In this document: positions 50,432-59,120 of the stretch, in pieces | How the letters are laid out: the number at the start of each line of letters is the position of its first letter | Position numbering within the stretch: the first letter of the stretch is position 1 | Source: Laedolimicola ammoniilytica | GTDB lineage: Bacteria > Bacillota > Clostridia > Lachnospirales > Lachnospiraceae | Reading direction: 5' to 3' | NCBI RefSeq assembly: GCF_025567165.1 | Contig: NZ_JAOQKC010000010.1 | Span: 57,545 to 121,544, forward strand | DNA length: 64,000 nucleotides | The notes under the pieces: generated by a model | Told to the model about the DNA's origin: nothing | Database searches by the model: none | The model's input: the letters and a program-made list of their open reading frames with translations, nothing else | Position numbers and translations under genes: made by a program

Positions 50432-51862
50432 ATGGTGTTGCTTATAGCGAGAAATTCATTTATTCAGTTATCGAAGCTGCCAAACGTAAAGGGCAGAATT
50501 AACTATATCGCCAGTCCTGTCAGGCAGGAAAATCTCTATGCCGTGTATGAGACTACGGAGCGGAAATTCTGGTCTGAACTGGCAAAATGTAATCAGGAAG
50601 AGTTCCGGAAGAGCGGGGCAGAGGGCCAGTGCATTGAGGCCAGGGAGTTGATTATCGCCTTGCCAGAGAGCTTTACGGAGTATTATCCCCGCCGCTATGT
50701 ATTAGCGTTATTTACAGACCATTTTAAAGAACAGTACGGAGTGGAGTGTATTGCGGCGCTGCACCACAATAAGCGAAAGACCAACTACCACATCCACCTG
50801 ATTTTCTCGGAGCGGAAGAAGCTGGAGAAGCCTATTATAAAGGTGGCTTCCAGAAACATGTTCTATGATGAACGAGGCGTCCATGTCAGGACGAAGAAAG
50901 AGATACTAGACGAGTATGGGGAGATACGGCCGGGCTGCAGCGTCATAAAGAAGGGAGAGGTTTACGAAAAAAAGTTATTTGAAGCTAAGAACAGCTGGTT
51001 TAAAACGGCGGCTTTCCTGGATGAAGTAAAGCATTCTTACACAGAACTGATCAATCAGGAAGTGCCGGACGAGAAGCAGAAGCTGCAGGTATTCGAGCAT
51101 GGCAGCCTGTATCTGCCTACTAAGAAAATCGGAAAGAACAATCCCAAGGCCGAGGAGATAGCAAAGGACAATGAAATGCGACAGGTGTGGAACGCTACGG
51201 TGGATCAGGCGCTGGTCAGCGGAGCGGCAGAGGAGGAGATCCGGGAGATAAAGCGGGTGTGTATTTCGGAAGAGATAAAGGCGAGTATTGATAAGAGAGG
51301 AAGAAGGCCAGAACTGTTTTTTCTTTATCTGTTCGAGGCAGTTTCCAAGCTGAAAGAGCTGATTGAGAAGGTAAGGGAAAGAGTAGCGGAGGCGAAAGAA
51401 GAAAGACTGGAGTTCCCGGTAAGAAGCCCGCTTGCAGCCAAATATCAACAGCTTGAATCAATCCAACGGAAGCTGGATGATCAGAACGAAGCCATTTTCA
51501 ACAGGGAGCTTGAACTGGGACGGGTAAGGAATGAACTAGCCTGTGCGACAGGGATATTTAAGGGGAAAGAGCGGAAAGGTCTGCAGGAGCAAGTGGATTC
51601 ATTGGAACATCAGGTAGCAAGCATGAAACGCTGGCTATCCGGGATTGTACGGGAGCATGGATATGAAACAGTCCAGGAGTTTATGCAGGAATATCAGGCG
51701 GCCAGAAAAGAGTATAAAGCATATAGGGCTGCAGTAGAGGAATGGAAGAGACGGACAGAAGCGAAAGGGTTTGTGGATATGCAGATCCGGGAAGCAAAGA
51801 AGAGAACGGAGGAGAGAGAAGAATACAGAGATTATCGTAGTAGTGGCAGAGGAGCCAGATAG
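50432..51862 (+). CDS. MobA/MobL family relaxase
   Basis: 476 residues from ATG 50432; the frame is open further back but that part is the oriT region. The relaxase domain has the HxH metal motif (His120 and His122 in NYHIHLIFSER) with an upstream HH pair, and PESFTEYYPRRYVLALFTDHF. The C-terminal 200 residues are coiled coil. It should nick oriT and lead the strand into a helper element's secretion channel. Confidence 0.9.
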   Translation: MVLLIARNSFIQLSKLPNVKGRINYIASPVRQENLYAVYETTERKFWSELAKCNQEEFRKSGAEGQCIEARELIIALPESFTEYYPRRYVLALFTDHFKEQYGVECIAALHHNKRKTNYHIHLIFSERKKLEKPIIKVASRNMFYDERGVHVRTKKEILDEYGEIRPGCSVIKKGEVYEKKLFEAKNSWFKTAAFLDEVKHSYTELINQEVPDEKQKLQVFEHGSLYLPTKKIGKNNPKAEEIAKDNEMRQVWNATVDQALVSGAAEEEIREIKRVCISEEIKASIDKRGRRPELFFLYLFEAVSKLKELIEKVRERVAEAKEERLEFPVRSPLAAKYQQLESIQRKLDDQNEAIFNRELELGRVRNELACATGIFKGKERKGLQEQVDSLEHQVASMKRWLSGIVREHGYETVQEFMQEYQAARKEYKAYRAAVEEWKRRTEAKGFVDMQIREAKKRTEEREEYRDYRSSGRGAR

Positions 51863-52228
51863 TGAAGAATCCTTCAGGAGAGTGTCCTGGGGGATTTCAT
51901 TCTGCCTGGGAATTAACAATAACAATATATGAATATAGATATTTTATGAATGAAAATTTTGTAGTAAAATATTGTATGAAGTTTTAAATAGTAACTGAAG
52001 TAAATGAGAAAAAATTGGGTGAAATAATGGCTGAAATAAAAATGAGTTATATAATTATTCTAAATTATATATGTCTTTTTGACTATCTTTTTATATCTTC
52101 CTAAATGTCCGCAAAGCCTTATTTTATCGGCTCTACGGGCATTTTGCTTTTGTGGTAAACCTCGCATATCTAGGTCTATCTTCTTATATTTTCCCTGTCA
52201 ATCGTGGTTAAAATCATGGTAAATACTT
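51863..52228. other. AT-rich junction between the two mobile elements
   Basis: 366 bp with no credible gene. It must contain the right end of element 1 and the left end of element 2. A terminator-like stem (AATGTCCG with CGGGCATT, 52104-52146) and GTGGTAAAC (52152), GTGGTTAAAA and ATGGTAAATA (52206-52226) are visible; the GTGGTAAA-type words recur at the far end of element 2 and may be integrase arm sites. Confidence 0.55.
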
Positions 52229-53422
52229 CTATGCGATTAGACGCTGAACCTCTGATTTTGCGGTATCTATGGACGCATGAGCGTACCAGTTCATTGTGAT
52301 ACTGATGTTTGAATGTCCCATGATATACTGTAAATCTTTTGGGTTCATGTTCTTGTTTGCCAATCTTGTGCAGAATGTATGGCGTAGCGTATGCGGTGTG
52401 ATATGTGGCAAGGGATTGTCCTTGTGGTGCTTGTTGTATTTCTTTACCATACGGATAAATAAGGCGTTGTAGTCAATCGCAACTTTGGGCTTGCCTTTAT
52501 GATTGACAAACAGAAAATTGCTCCGTCCGTCTATCACAAATGGTTCTGCCTTTGGGCGTTTCTTCATAACCCGTTGAAATGCCTGTATCGTTTCTCTGCT
52601 TAATGGCACTTGCCTTATTCCGCTTTTTGTTTTAGGCGTTTCAATATAATAGCCCTGTTCCTTGCTCTTTAGTAACTGGTGGTCGATAATCACAACTTCA
52701 TTCTTAAAATCAATATCGGCTACTGTCAGTCCGCACAGTTCCGAGATACGAAGTCCTGTCTTTAACAGTATCAGCACATCATCATAATGCTTGTGATACA
52801 CATTGTCCGTCTTAATAAATGACAATAATGCTTGTTCCTGTTCCTCTGTCAATGCGACTTTCTCTTTGGTATCATTTTCTAGGACTTCATTTAACTTGAA
52901 ATCAAAAGGGTTCTTCCTTACGCAATCGTCTTGTATAGCGATATAGAATGACGCTTTTAACGAGCGTTTATGGTTGTTAATGGTGTTATAGGAAAAGCCT
53001 TTTTCTTTCATGCGTAACGCCCATTCCTTAGCGTCAGAGGGTTTTATCGTATCAATGCTCCTAGCACCTAACTTATCCTCTTTTAATAACCGCATGAGTT
53101 GTTCCCGTTGTTTCTGTGTGCTTTTCTTCACATTTGCCCTCTGTGCGTTCTGTTTGGCGTAAAGTTGGCAAAGCGTCATTTTCTTGCCTGTGCTGTCGAT
53201 ACCGTCCTCAATATCCCGTCTTATCTGCTGTTCCAGTTCTCGAAGTGAGGGTTTTTCCCGTTTTCCCTTTGGTGTCGGGTCTGTGGGTGTCAATCTCCAA
53301 GCATACACATATTTTGTGTTTCCAAATGCGTCTACATATTTATATAAGTATTTCCCGTCTGTTCGTTGGCTCTCTCCAGTATGCAGGATACGACCTTTGT
53401 TATCCCGTCTTTTTTCTTTCAT
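52229..53422 (-). CDS. int: Tn916-family tyrosine integrase
   Basis: 397 residues, minus strand. It follows Tn916 Int closely from memory: MKEKRRDNKGRILHTGESQR, KKMTLCQLYAKQNAQR, SIDTIKPSDAKEWALRM, LLKTGLRISELCGLT, TPHTLRHTFCTRLANKNMNPK, MGHSNISITMNWYAHA (catalytic Tyr). AAAGGAG precedes ATG. It moves the element in and out of AT-rich targets. Confidence 0.95.
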   Translation of the reverse strand: MKEKRRDNKGRILHTGESQRTDGKYLYKYVDAFGNTKYVYAWRLTPTDPTPKGKREKPSLRELEQQIRRDIEDGIDSTGKKMTLCQLYAKQNAQRANVKKSTQKQREQLMRLLKEDKLGARSIDTIKPSDAKEWALRMKEKGFSYNTINNHKRSLKASFYIAIQDDCVRKNPFDFKLNEVLENDTKEKVALTEEQEQALLSFIKTDNVYHKHYDDVLILLKTGLRISELCGLTVADIDFKNEVVIIDHQLLKSKEQGYYIETPKTKSGIRQVPLSRETIQAFQRVMKKRPKAEPFVIDGRSNFLFVNHKGKPKVAIDYNALFIRMVKKYNKHHKDNPLPHITPHTLRHTFCTRLANKNMNPKDLQYIMGHSNISITMNWYAHASIDTAKSEVQRLIA

Positions 53423-53449
53423 GGTGTCTGCTCCTTTCCTTGTTGGAAA

Positions 53450-53493
53450 GAGCCTTGATATGACTTGTGTTCATCATAACACATACAAGGCTC
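53450..53493 (-). promoter_or_regulatory. Hairpin between xis and int
   Basis: GAGCCTTG and CAAGGCTC bracket an inner TGTGTT/AACACA stem. It could reduce read-through from xis to int. The bases 53450-53464 recur inverted at 59214-59228 near the element's other end. Confidence 0.6.
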
Positions 53494-53500
53494 ATTTGCA

Positions 53501-53704
53501 TTAGATTGCGTTCAATTTGTCAATGACCTGTTCAAATTGTCGGCGTTTAATCTGTATGCGGTTGCCATTCATAATGAACCAGCCAGCGTCCTTGTTTTCC
53601 TCTGCCAATCGTCTTAACTTGTTTTCTCCGATACGGAAATACCTTGACGCTTCTTCAATGGTAAGGGTGTATTTTTCCCATACAGGAATATCGTTGTTAT
53701 TCAT
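53501..53704 (-). CDS. xis: Tn916-family excisionase
   Basis: 67 residues. MNNNDIPVWEKYTLTIEEASRYFRIGENKLRRLAEEN with IMNGNRIQIKRRQFEQVIDKLNAI is the Tn916 Xis pattern, a winged-helix DNA-bending protein for excision. Its ATG overlaps the relaxase stop by one base (TGATG), implying coupled translation. Confidence 0.95.
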   Translation of the reverse strand: MNNNDIPVWEKYTLTIEEASRYFRIGENKLRRLAEENKDAGWFIMNGNRIQIKRRQFEQVIDKLNAI

Positions 53705-54714
53705 CAGATACCCCCTTTCCCATGTTTCGTGTCATACTGGATATAGGGAATAAGGTCGGTGCGGTTTATCCTCTGTAAATGAGCGGTTAATTTACTGGAA
53801 AGGGAATTGCTGTATCTTGCCTTATCAAGCATAGTTCCCACTTTTTCCAGTCCACCTAATGCGTCATGTTCTTCCAAGAAGTAAAAACTTTTGACAGCGG
53901 AAATCACGCCACCCTCTGTGAGCCATTGCTGTGTTTCTTCAAGGGAATTTTGCTGTTTTGGTACTTGCAGTTTTAAGACTTCCACAGCCCCTAAAAAGCG
54001 TTCCCAAAACCGACAAGTTTTCCACCTGCTCTTATTACTTTCGTTTCTGTTTGGTACGACAAAGCGTAGGTTGTTTGCCAATAGCCCGAAAGCCAGTTCT
54101 CCAAGTTCCAGCGGTCTGTCCTTGAATGTCATGGCAAAAGCATGAGCCTTATCATCACGCAGTTGCATTTCTGTCCGTTTCCAACTGTCGACTTCCTCAA
54201 GCGTCTTATTATGTTTTGAACAGACTTCCTTATCCTTATCATAAAAGCGATAGGACAATCCCGATTTTCCAGCACCGATATAAACAGTCTTTGCGGTGTC
54301 GAAATCATCAAACTTGCTTTCGTCAAAGTGGTAGCCCTCACTATTAGAAATAAATTCCTCTTTTTCGCATTTCTTCTTTATCTGCTCTATGGTAAAGAAT
54401 GGCTTTTCGTTCTTATCATCAATGGCAATATCAAGTCTTGTGAAATGGAAATTATCCAGTCCGTATCTTCGCTCACAGCGTCGGAACATATCCCCAAAGG
54501 TATAATTCCTACTGTCGAGAATACGGAAAATATCATCACAACCTCTGCCAGTCATAACAAGATAACAGCCTAACCCTTGTGGGTTGTCCTCTGTTTTCCT
54601 TGCGTTCCCCGATACATAAATATCTCCAATCTGCCAGCGTGCTTGATAGGTTTTGTATTTAATGCTTGCCGGATAGACATTGAAAATATCAGTCGGTAAA
54701 CCTAAAATGTGCAT
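53704..54714 (-). CDS. MobT-type relaxase / replication initiation factor, 5' end frameshifted
   Basis: 336 residues from ATG 54714; Rep_trans family (PF02486 type), as Tn916 Orf20. Motifs HFTRLDIAIDD, YIGAGKSGLSYRFYDKDKE and RTEMQLRDDKAHAF are visible. The same frame continues upstream with a family-like KIDYISIVFDTVTAEDVI, but no start codon lies there. An ATG with AAAGGAG at 54802 (MHYNYTQ) enters that frame only if an A run at 54779-54783 is one base shorter. So this copy is probably frameshifted, or starts at 54714 without its first 29 or so residues. Confidence 0.8.
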   Translation of the reverse strand: MHILGLPTDIFNVYPASIKYKTYQARWQIGDIYVSGNARKTEDNPQGLGCYLVMTGRGCDDIFRILDSRNYTFGDMFRRCERRYGLDNFHFTRLDIAIDDKNEKPFFTIEQIKKKCEKEEFISNSEGYHFDESKFDDFDTAKTVYIGAGKSGLSYRFYDKDKEVCSKHNKTLEEVDSWKRTEMQLRDDKAHAFAMTFKDRPLELGELAFGLLANNLRFVVPNRNESNKSRWKTCRFWERFLGAVEVLKLQVPKQQNSLEETQQWLTEGGVISAVKSFYFLEEHDALGGLEKVGTMLDKARYSNSLSSKLTAHLQRINRTDLIPYIQYDTKHGKGGI

Positions 54715-54896
54715 GATTACATCTTCAGCGGTTACAGTATCAAATACAATACTGATGTAATCAATCTTAACGGATAAATTTTTGTGTGTAGTTATAGTGC
54801 ATTTCTCCTTTCGTACTTCCCGTTTTTTTGCGGGGTAAAAATCGTGTTTTTTCCTTTATTTATCACAGTTCCTAGGTACTATGACATGTATGCGCA

Positions 54897-55014
54897 GGGC
54901 GGTGTTACATATACGCCCTTTATGAACGCCTAAAGGCGTTCCCTTTCCAAAAGGAACTGTCTGTCCGAAACACGTCTGGGGGACGTGCCCCGTCCAGCCA
55001 GCCCCTTTTGGAAA
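54897..55014. other. Inverted-repeat cluster, candidate oriT or single-strand origin
   Basis: Three structures in 118 bp: GGGCG/CGCCC (54897-54918), GAACGCC-TAAA-GGCGTTC (54923-54940) and an 11-bp stem TTTCCAAAAGG (54944-54954) with CCTTTTGGAAA (55004-55014) enclosing CACGTC-TGGGG-GACGTG (54971-54987). It lies upstream of the MobT gene within a 450-bp gene-free stretch (54803-55252) that otherwise has a near-palindrome AGTTCCTAGGTACT near 54865 and the promoter below. Confidence 0.65.
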
Positions 55015-55173
55015 CCACTATTTTCTGTCTGATAGTCCACGTTTATTCATTCTATCAAAATGAAAATACATCTTTTCTATGCTTACTCAAGCGTGTGATT
55101 GACCCTAGCGTGCTTAATCACTCTATCTGATACGATAATAACGCTATTAGAATTACTTGTCAAGAAGTTTTTG

Positions 55174-55202
55174 TTGACTTTTTGATATATATTAAGTATG
55201 AT
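55174..55202 (+). promoter_or_regulatory. Promoter of the 211-residue XRE gene
   Basis: TTGACT (55174-55179), 17-nt spacer, TATGAT (55197-55202). The block TATATTAAGT...GATAT...CTTATAAA around the -10 recurs at the next promoter (56083), suggesting a shared operator. Confidence 0.75.
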
Positions 55203-55252
55203 ATGCTTATAAATACCAATAAAAGCAATGAAAGGAGTGTTTATACTGAGTT

Positions 55253-55888
55253 ATGGAGCATTACGAAAAGAAAATCAGTTTCTTAGGAGAAAATATACAG
55301 ACCATAAGAAAGCACAGAGGAATGAAACAACAGGAACTTGCGGACAAAATCGGTATCAATATGCAGAGCCTTTCCAAGATTGAACGGGGTGTAAATTATC
55401 CTACCTTTGATACATTAGAAAAGATAATGGACGTGCTGGGTGTAACCCCAAATGAATTACTGTCGGGAGAATGGAAGTATGTTAATCAAGCCGAAAAGGA
55501 AGTCTGCCAGTTTTTAAGAATTGAAGAACGACTAAATGCAGAATTAAAACATGGGCATTATGACAACTTCTTTGACAGCGAAGAAGAATGGCTGGAATAT
55601 GAGTTGAAAAAGTTACGGGAATATATTACCGACTACATCAACGGAAAAAGCATTGTAGCGTCCGACCTTTATCCAATCAAAGAATTTATCCAGCATTTGA
55701 AGTTTCAAAAACTGTTAGACCACTATGATGATTTATACAGCATGGATATGTTCGGTGAAAGCATAGAGGGACATAAATATAGGACACCTTATCAAGTCGT
55801 AAAAATGATAAACCCCAATTCAAAAGAAGATATGGAATTATTACGGGAAGTATTGAAAAATAACGATTTTGATGATGAGGACGAGTAA
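55253..55888 (+). CDS. XRE-family regulator with long C-terminal domain
   Basis: 211 residues. HTH at 10-68 (LGENIQTIRKHRGMKQQELADKIGINMQSLSKIERGVNYPTFDTLEKIMDVLGVTPNELL). The rest is helical, acidic and unrecognised. AAAGGAGTG is 16 nt before ATG, rather far, so initiation may be weak or another start used. It probably controls its own and the next operon. Confidence 0.82.
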   Translation: MEHYEKKISFLGENIQTIRKHRGMKQQELADKIGINMQSLSKIERGVNYPTFDTLEKIMDVLGVTPNELLSGEWKYVNQAEKEVCQFLRIEERLNAELKHGHYDNFFDSEEEWLEYELKKLREYITDYINGKSIVASDLYPIKEFIQHLKFQKLLDHYDDLYSMDMFGESIEGHKYRTPYQVVKMINPNSKEDMELLREVLKNNDFDDEDE

Positions 55889-55920
55889 CCCTTTTCCTCT
55901 TTGTAGAAGATACAGCAAAC

Positions 55921-55985
55921 AAAAAGCCCAGTAAAGAGTGCAAAGCACCACCAATGGTGGCAAGGCTCTTGACAGGGCTTTTCCT
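55921..55985 (+). terminator. Terminator after the XRE gene
   Basis: AAAAAGCCC pairs with GGGCTTTTCC around a branched inner part with AAGAG/CTCTT and CCACC/GGTGG stems. Confidence 0.75.
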
Positions 55986-56082
55986 TTACTGTTTGTGGCA
56001 GACAAGAGGAAGAAAGGGACAAAATCTGATTTGTAGTAAATTATATAAAAACGATATGAGATGTATTTGTATCATTTTCTTG

Positions 56083-56111
56083 TTGACACCATTTATATTA
56101 AGTGATATATT
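56083..56111 (+). promoter_or_regulatory. Promoter of the DUF3796-HTH operon
   Basis: TTGACA (56083-56088), 17-nt spacer, TATATT (56106-56111), with the same TATATTAAGT word as the promoter at 55174. Confidence 0.72.
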
Positions 56112-56157
56112 TGTCTTATAAAGATACAAAAACATCACATTGAAAAGAGGGATGATT

Positions 56158-56799
56158 ATGACAAAAAAACAAATGAAACAAGTTATCTTTATGGGAGTAG
56201 GGTGTGTAATATTACTGATTGCAGGGATAATTTACTCTTTATTATTTAACGACGCACGCTGGGTTAAAAACATGGATATGTCTAATTATGTATTTTCCAT
56301 AAAGGATATACCAATGTTGATAGTCGGTGCTTTGATAGCTATTTATGTCTTATATGTAACAGTTATCTTCTTTAAAAACGCCTTTTCTAAAAATTTTAAA
56401 GACAAAAACTATTCAAGAACAGTATCTTCATATTGGGGACTGTGTGGAATATTTGGATTTCTAGGTTTTAGCGGTTTTTGGACTTATTTTGAATATGGGA
56501 AAATATATCCTTTTGTATTCTTTATATTTTTTGGCTTTTTCGGCTTTTTCTTTGAAGGAAAACTTTCCCACACTTTAGAAGATGAACTTTTTTTAGAAAA
56601 TAAAAGAAAAGCAGAAATAAACGCCTATAAAGTAGGATTTAAACTTCTCTTTATAGTCATTTGGCTTATGGCAATAGGAATGTTTTCTCGTAATGTGGAA
56701 TGGTGTGCAATTTTTATGCTCATTTCTGTTTCACTTATCTATGCTTTAGTCATTTTTCTTAGCAACTATTTATTATACCGCTACGAAAAAGGAGAATAA
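56158..56799 (+). CDS. DUF3796-like integral membrane protein
   Basis: 213 residues from ATG 56158 (AAGAGGG 7 nt upstream; two in-frame starts lie before it). About six helices; the Phe/Gly-rich FGFLGFSGFW and FFIFFGFFGFFFEG segments and DELFLENKRKAEINAYKVGF recall DUF3796 proteins, which often pair with a small HTH gene as here. Function unknown. Strongly AT-rich coding compared with the chromosome. Confidence 0.7.
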   Translation: MTKKQMKQVIFMGVGCVILLIAGIIYSLLFNDARWVKNMDMSNYVFSIKDIPMLIVGALIAIYVLYVTVIFFKNAFSKNFKDKNYSRTVSSYWGLCGIFGFLGFSGFWTYFEYGKIYPFVFFIFFGFFGFFFEGKLSHTLEDELFLENKRKAEINAYKVGFKLLFIVIWLMAIGMFSRNVEWCAIFMLISVSLIYALVIFLSNYLLYRYEKGE

Positions 56800-56802
56800 G
56801 TC

Positions 56803-57006
56803 ATGGTAGAAGATTTCATGTGCAACTTAAAGGTATATCGTGTAGCACAAGGTTTAACACAAGAACAACTGGCAGAAAAAGTCGGGGTTCGTAGAGAAAC
56901 AATTATGAGGTTGGAAAAAGCACAATACAATCCATCTCTAAAACTGGCGATTGATATTTCACGGGTTCTCAATGCACCGATAGAAGATATTTTCATTTTT
57001 AAATGA
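56803..57006 (+). CDS. Small XRE-family regulator
   Basis: 67 residues, almost entirely one Cro/CI-type HTH (LKVYRVAQGLTQEQLAEKVGVRRETIMRLEKAQYNPSLKLAIDISRVLNAPIEDIF). AAGGAG is 9 nt before ATG; only 3 nt separate it from the membrane protein gene, a common pair in Firmicutes. Confidence 0.88.
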   Translation: MVEDFMCNLKVYRVAQGLTQEQLAEKVGVRRETIMRLEKAQYNPSLKLAIDISRVLNAPIEDIFIFK

Positions 57007-57105
57007 GATAGTGGTAGTAAATTCGGTTCTATGTGATATTGGGAACAATAGAATATTAAGTTTTACATCAATATAAGAGTAATGCAACTATAATGTTAAT
57101 TTGTA

Positions 57106-57363
57106 TTGCTTGGAGGAACAATACCTGATGAAGATGATAATGATGTCATCGCAGAACAACTTGCAAAAATCAGTGAACAGATGGCAATTAAGAATAGGCG
57201 TAGCAAAAAAATTTGGAAAATTGCTGGGGTTATATTCCTAGTAATTGTGCTATTGAATATCCTCTTGATAATATTTAATATGTCAGTATCTAAAAACGTT
57301 TCAACAGATAGTAGCACCACTTTCATAGAAATAGGTGAAGATGATGTGATTGATGTAGAATAA
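57106..57363 (+). CDS. Small single-pass membrane protein, start uncertain
   Basis: Up to 85 residues: an acidic N-terminus (PDEDDNDVIAEQLAKISEQM), a basic stretch, one helix (IWKIAGVIFLVIVLLNILLIIF) and an acidic tail. The frame opens at TTG 57106, but the only ribosome site, GGAGG, is at 57112-57116 and points to ATA 57121; the ATG nearby is in another frame. Function unknown; possibly a degraded gene. Confidence 0.5.
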   Translation: MLGGTIPDEDDNDVIAEQLAKISEQMAIKNRRSKKIWKIAGVIFLVIVLLNILLIIFNMSVSKNVSTDSSTTFIEIGEDDVIDVE

Positions 57364-57409
57364 TTTCCAACATACAATCCCAGTTTGACAACTTTATATC
57401 CATACACAC

Positions 57410-57441
57410 AAAGCAGTTAGTCTTAGGATTGACTGCTTTTT
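57410..57441 (+). terminator. Terminator before the IS element
   Basis: AAAGCAGT pairs with ACTGCTTT and is followed by TT; the IS end starts 4 nt later. Confidence 0.7.
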
Positions 57442-57540
57442 AACAAAAGACACCACTCAGGTGTGGTATGCTCCCCGTCAAGAGGACAATAAAAAATAAT
57501 AAATTTTTGTATCGTCAGCCATGCTATGGCTGGCGATATT

Positions 57541-58476
57541 TTATGCTGCTTTTGTATATTGCTCATGATATTTCATTGGTGTCATTACATGCAGTTTCCT
57601 TTGAAGTCGTTGGTTGTTGTAGTAATCTATGTAATTAGCTATCGCAGTAATCAAAGAGCTTCTGTCATTAAAACGCTGTTTATAATACATTTCTCGTTTT
57701 AGAATTCCCCAAAACCCTTCCATTGGTCCATTGTCAATACAGTGGGCAACTCTAGACATACTCTGCTTCATATGATGTTTTTTTAATCTAGTATAAAACT
57801 GTGCGCTTGTATATTGAAAGCCTCGATCAGAATGAACTAATGGGTGTGCATCTGGCTCCTGACGAACAGCCCCATCAAATGTGTCCATAACTAATGGATT
57901 ATCATTATGATCGCTGATTTTAAAGGAAACAATCCTTCTATCATATAAATCTAAAATAGCACTCAGATAAACTTTATGAACTTCTATTCCGTTGTAGTAT
58001 TTAAATTCAGAAACATCTGTAAGCCACTTTTCATTCGGTTTTTCGGCGTGAAATTCACGGTGTAAATAGTTTTTTGCTATGTGATCAGGATTTCTGTCTC
58101 TTCTGGTACAACTCTTAGGTTTCCATTTAATATTTGATTTTATATCGTATTTCCTACAAATACGAAGTACTCGTTTATCATTCACATGAATTCCTTTATG
58201 TCCATCTAATTCATCACGAATCCTTCGGTATCCCATATCTGGATGCTGGTTATGAATCCTTTGGATTTCAGTGGATAGTCTTTCGTTTCGAAGTTCATTA
58301 TTACTTTTCGGATATTTTACCCAGCGGTAATACGCAGAACGTGTAACATTAAGATATTTACAAAGTCTATCTATGGGATAATGCTTAGTAGACGATAGTT
58401 TTTGGATGGCTTCATATTCGGCTAACCGATGGATTAAAGATAGCGACCCCTCCTTTCCAGTTCTCTGACTTTTTTT
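57541..58476 (-). CDS. IS3-family transposase OrfB
   Basis: The frame is open from the frameshift site (58470-58476) to the stop at 57541, about 310 codons; an internal ATG at 58236 is too late because the family-like RLAEYEAIQKLSSTKHYPIDRLCKYL and YYRWVKYPKSNNELRNERL come before it. The catalytic DDE triad is present: TDVSEFKY, HSDRGFQYTS and GPMEGFWGILK. It is expected to be made as an OrfAB fusion. Confidence 0.88.
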   Translation of the reverse strand, partial: KKSQRTGKEGSLSLIHRLAEYEAIQKLSSTKHYPIDRLCKYLNVTRSAYYRWVKYPKSNNELRNERLSTEIQRIHNQHPDMGYRRIRDELDGHKGIHVNDKRVLRICRKYDIKSNIKWKPKSCTRRDRNPDHIAKNYLHREFHAEKPNEKWLTDVSEFKYYNGIEVHKVYLSAILDLYDRRIVSFKISDHNDNPLVMDTFDGAVRQEPDAHPLVHSDRGFQYTSAQFYTRLKKHHMKQSMSRVAHCIDNGPMEGFWGILKREMYYKQRFNDRSSLITAIANYIDYYNNQRLQRKLHVMTPMKYHEQYTKAA

Positions 58477-59120
58477 AACAGATCATTCTCCATTTGTAAG
58501 TCTAGATTTCTTCTTTCCAGTTCAGCTATCTTGTCACGTAGCTCTTCTTCAGGTGTTCTGCTTGGAAGAGAAGCTATACGACGTCCACGTCTGTCTTCCA
58601 GACCCGCTTGACCCATCTTTTCGTATCGTATTACCCAATTGCGTACTTGTTGATAGGAACAATCATATTTGAGTGCCATTGCACCATAATTCTTATCATT
58701 TGCAAGACAATCTGTTACTATTTTTAATCTCTCATCAAGTGTAGTGTTCTTTGCTTTTTTCATGTAAGCACCTCCAGTGGATGTTTTTAATATTCCACCA
58801 GAATTATACACCTTAATCCAATCGGAAAGCTGTCTGTGTGAACGAATTCCGTATTTTGTGCAAATATCCTGAAGAGATCCTTCTCCGTTAAGATAATCAT
58901 TTATAGCAGATATTTTTAAATCTTTTGAATAAGATTTGTTTTTCGGTTGATTGAGTAATCCAGTTGGTCCATCATACTGATAAATAGAAATCCAATTTCG
59001 AATACTATGATGATCAACTCCCAATTCTTTTCCTGCTTGCTGTATGCCAATTTCTCCTGCAAGGTAGCGTTCGACTATTTTTACTTTTTCTACTGGTTCT
59101 ATCTTACTCTTTCTGAACAT
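58434..59120 (-). CDS. IS3-family transposase OrfA (helix-turn-helix)
   Basis: 228 residues from ATG 59120 (GGGGGG upstream; an ATG 5 codons earlier lacks a site). Two HTH units (KVKIVERYLAGEIGIQQAGKELGVDHHSIRNWI and LKIVTDCLANDKNYGAMALKYDCSYQQVRNWV) and a C-terminal leucine-zipper (LRDKIAELERRNLDLQMENDLLKK). An A7 run near its end (58470-58476) in the frame TTA AAA AAA allows a -1 shift into OrfB. Confidence 0.87.
   Translation of the reverse strand: MFRKSKIEPVEKVKIVERYLAGEIGIQQAGKELGVDHHSIRNWISIYQYDGPTGLLNQPKNKSYSKDLKISAINDYLNGEGSLQDICTKYGIRSHRQLSDWIKVYNSGGILKTSTGGAYMKKAKNTTLDERLKIVTDCLANDKNYGAMALKYDCSYQQVRNWVIRYEKMGQAGLEDRRGRRIASLPSRTPEEELRDKIAELERRNLDLQMENDLLKKVRELERRGRYL

Larger units (their letters stand above)
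46650..52100. mobile_element. Integrative mobilizable element 1 (MobA/MobL type), approximate bounds
   Basis: About 5.4 kb inserted after tuf: repressor, excisionase, tyrosine integrase, RecA-fold ATPase, a small coiled-coil protein, an oriT-like inverted repeat and a relaxase, with no type IV secretion genes. It should need a helper conjugative element. Codon use is less biased and A-richer than the flanking str operon. I could not find attachment-site direct repeats, so both bounds are estimates. Confidence 0.75.
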
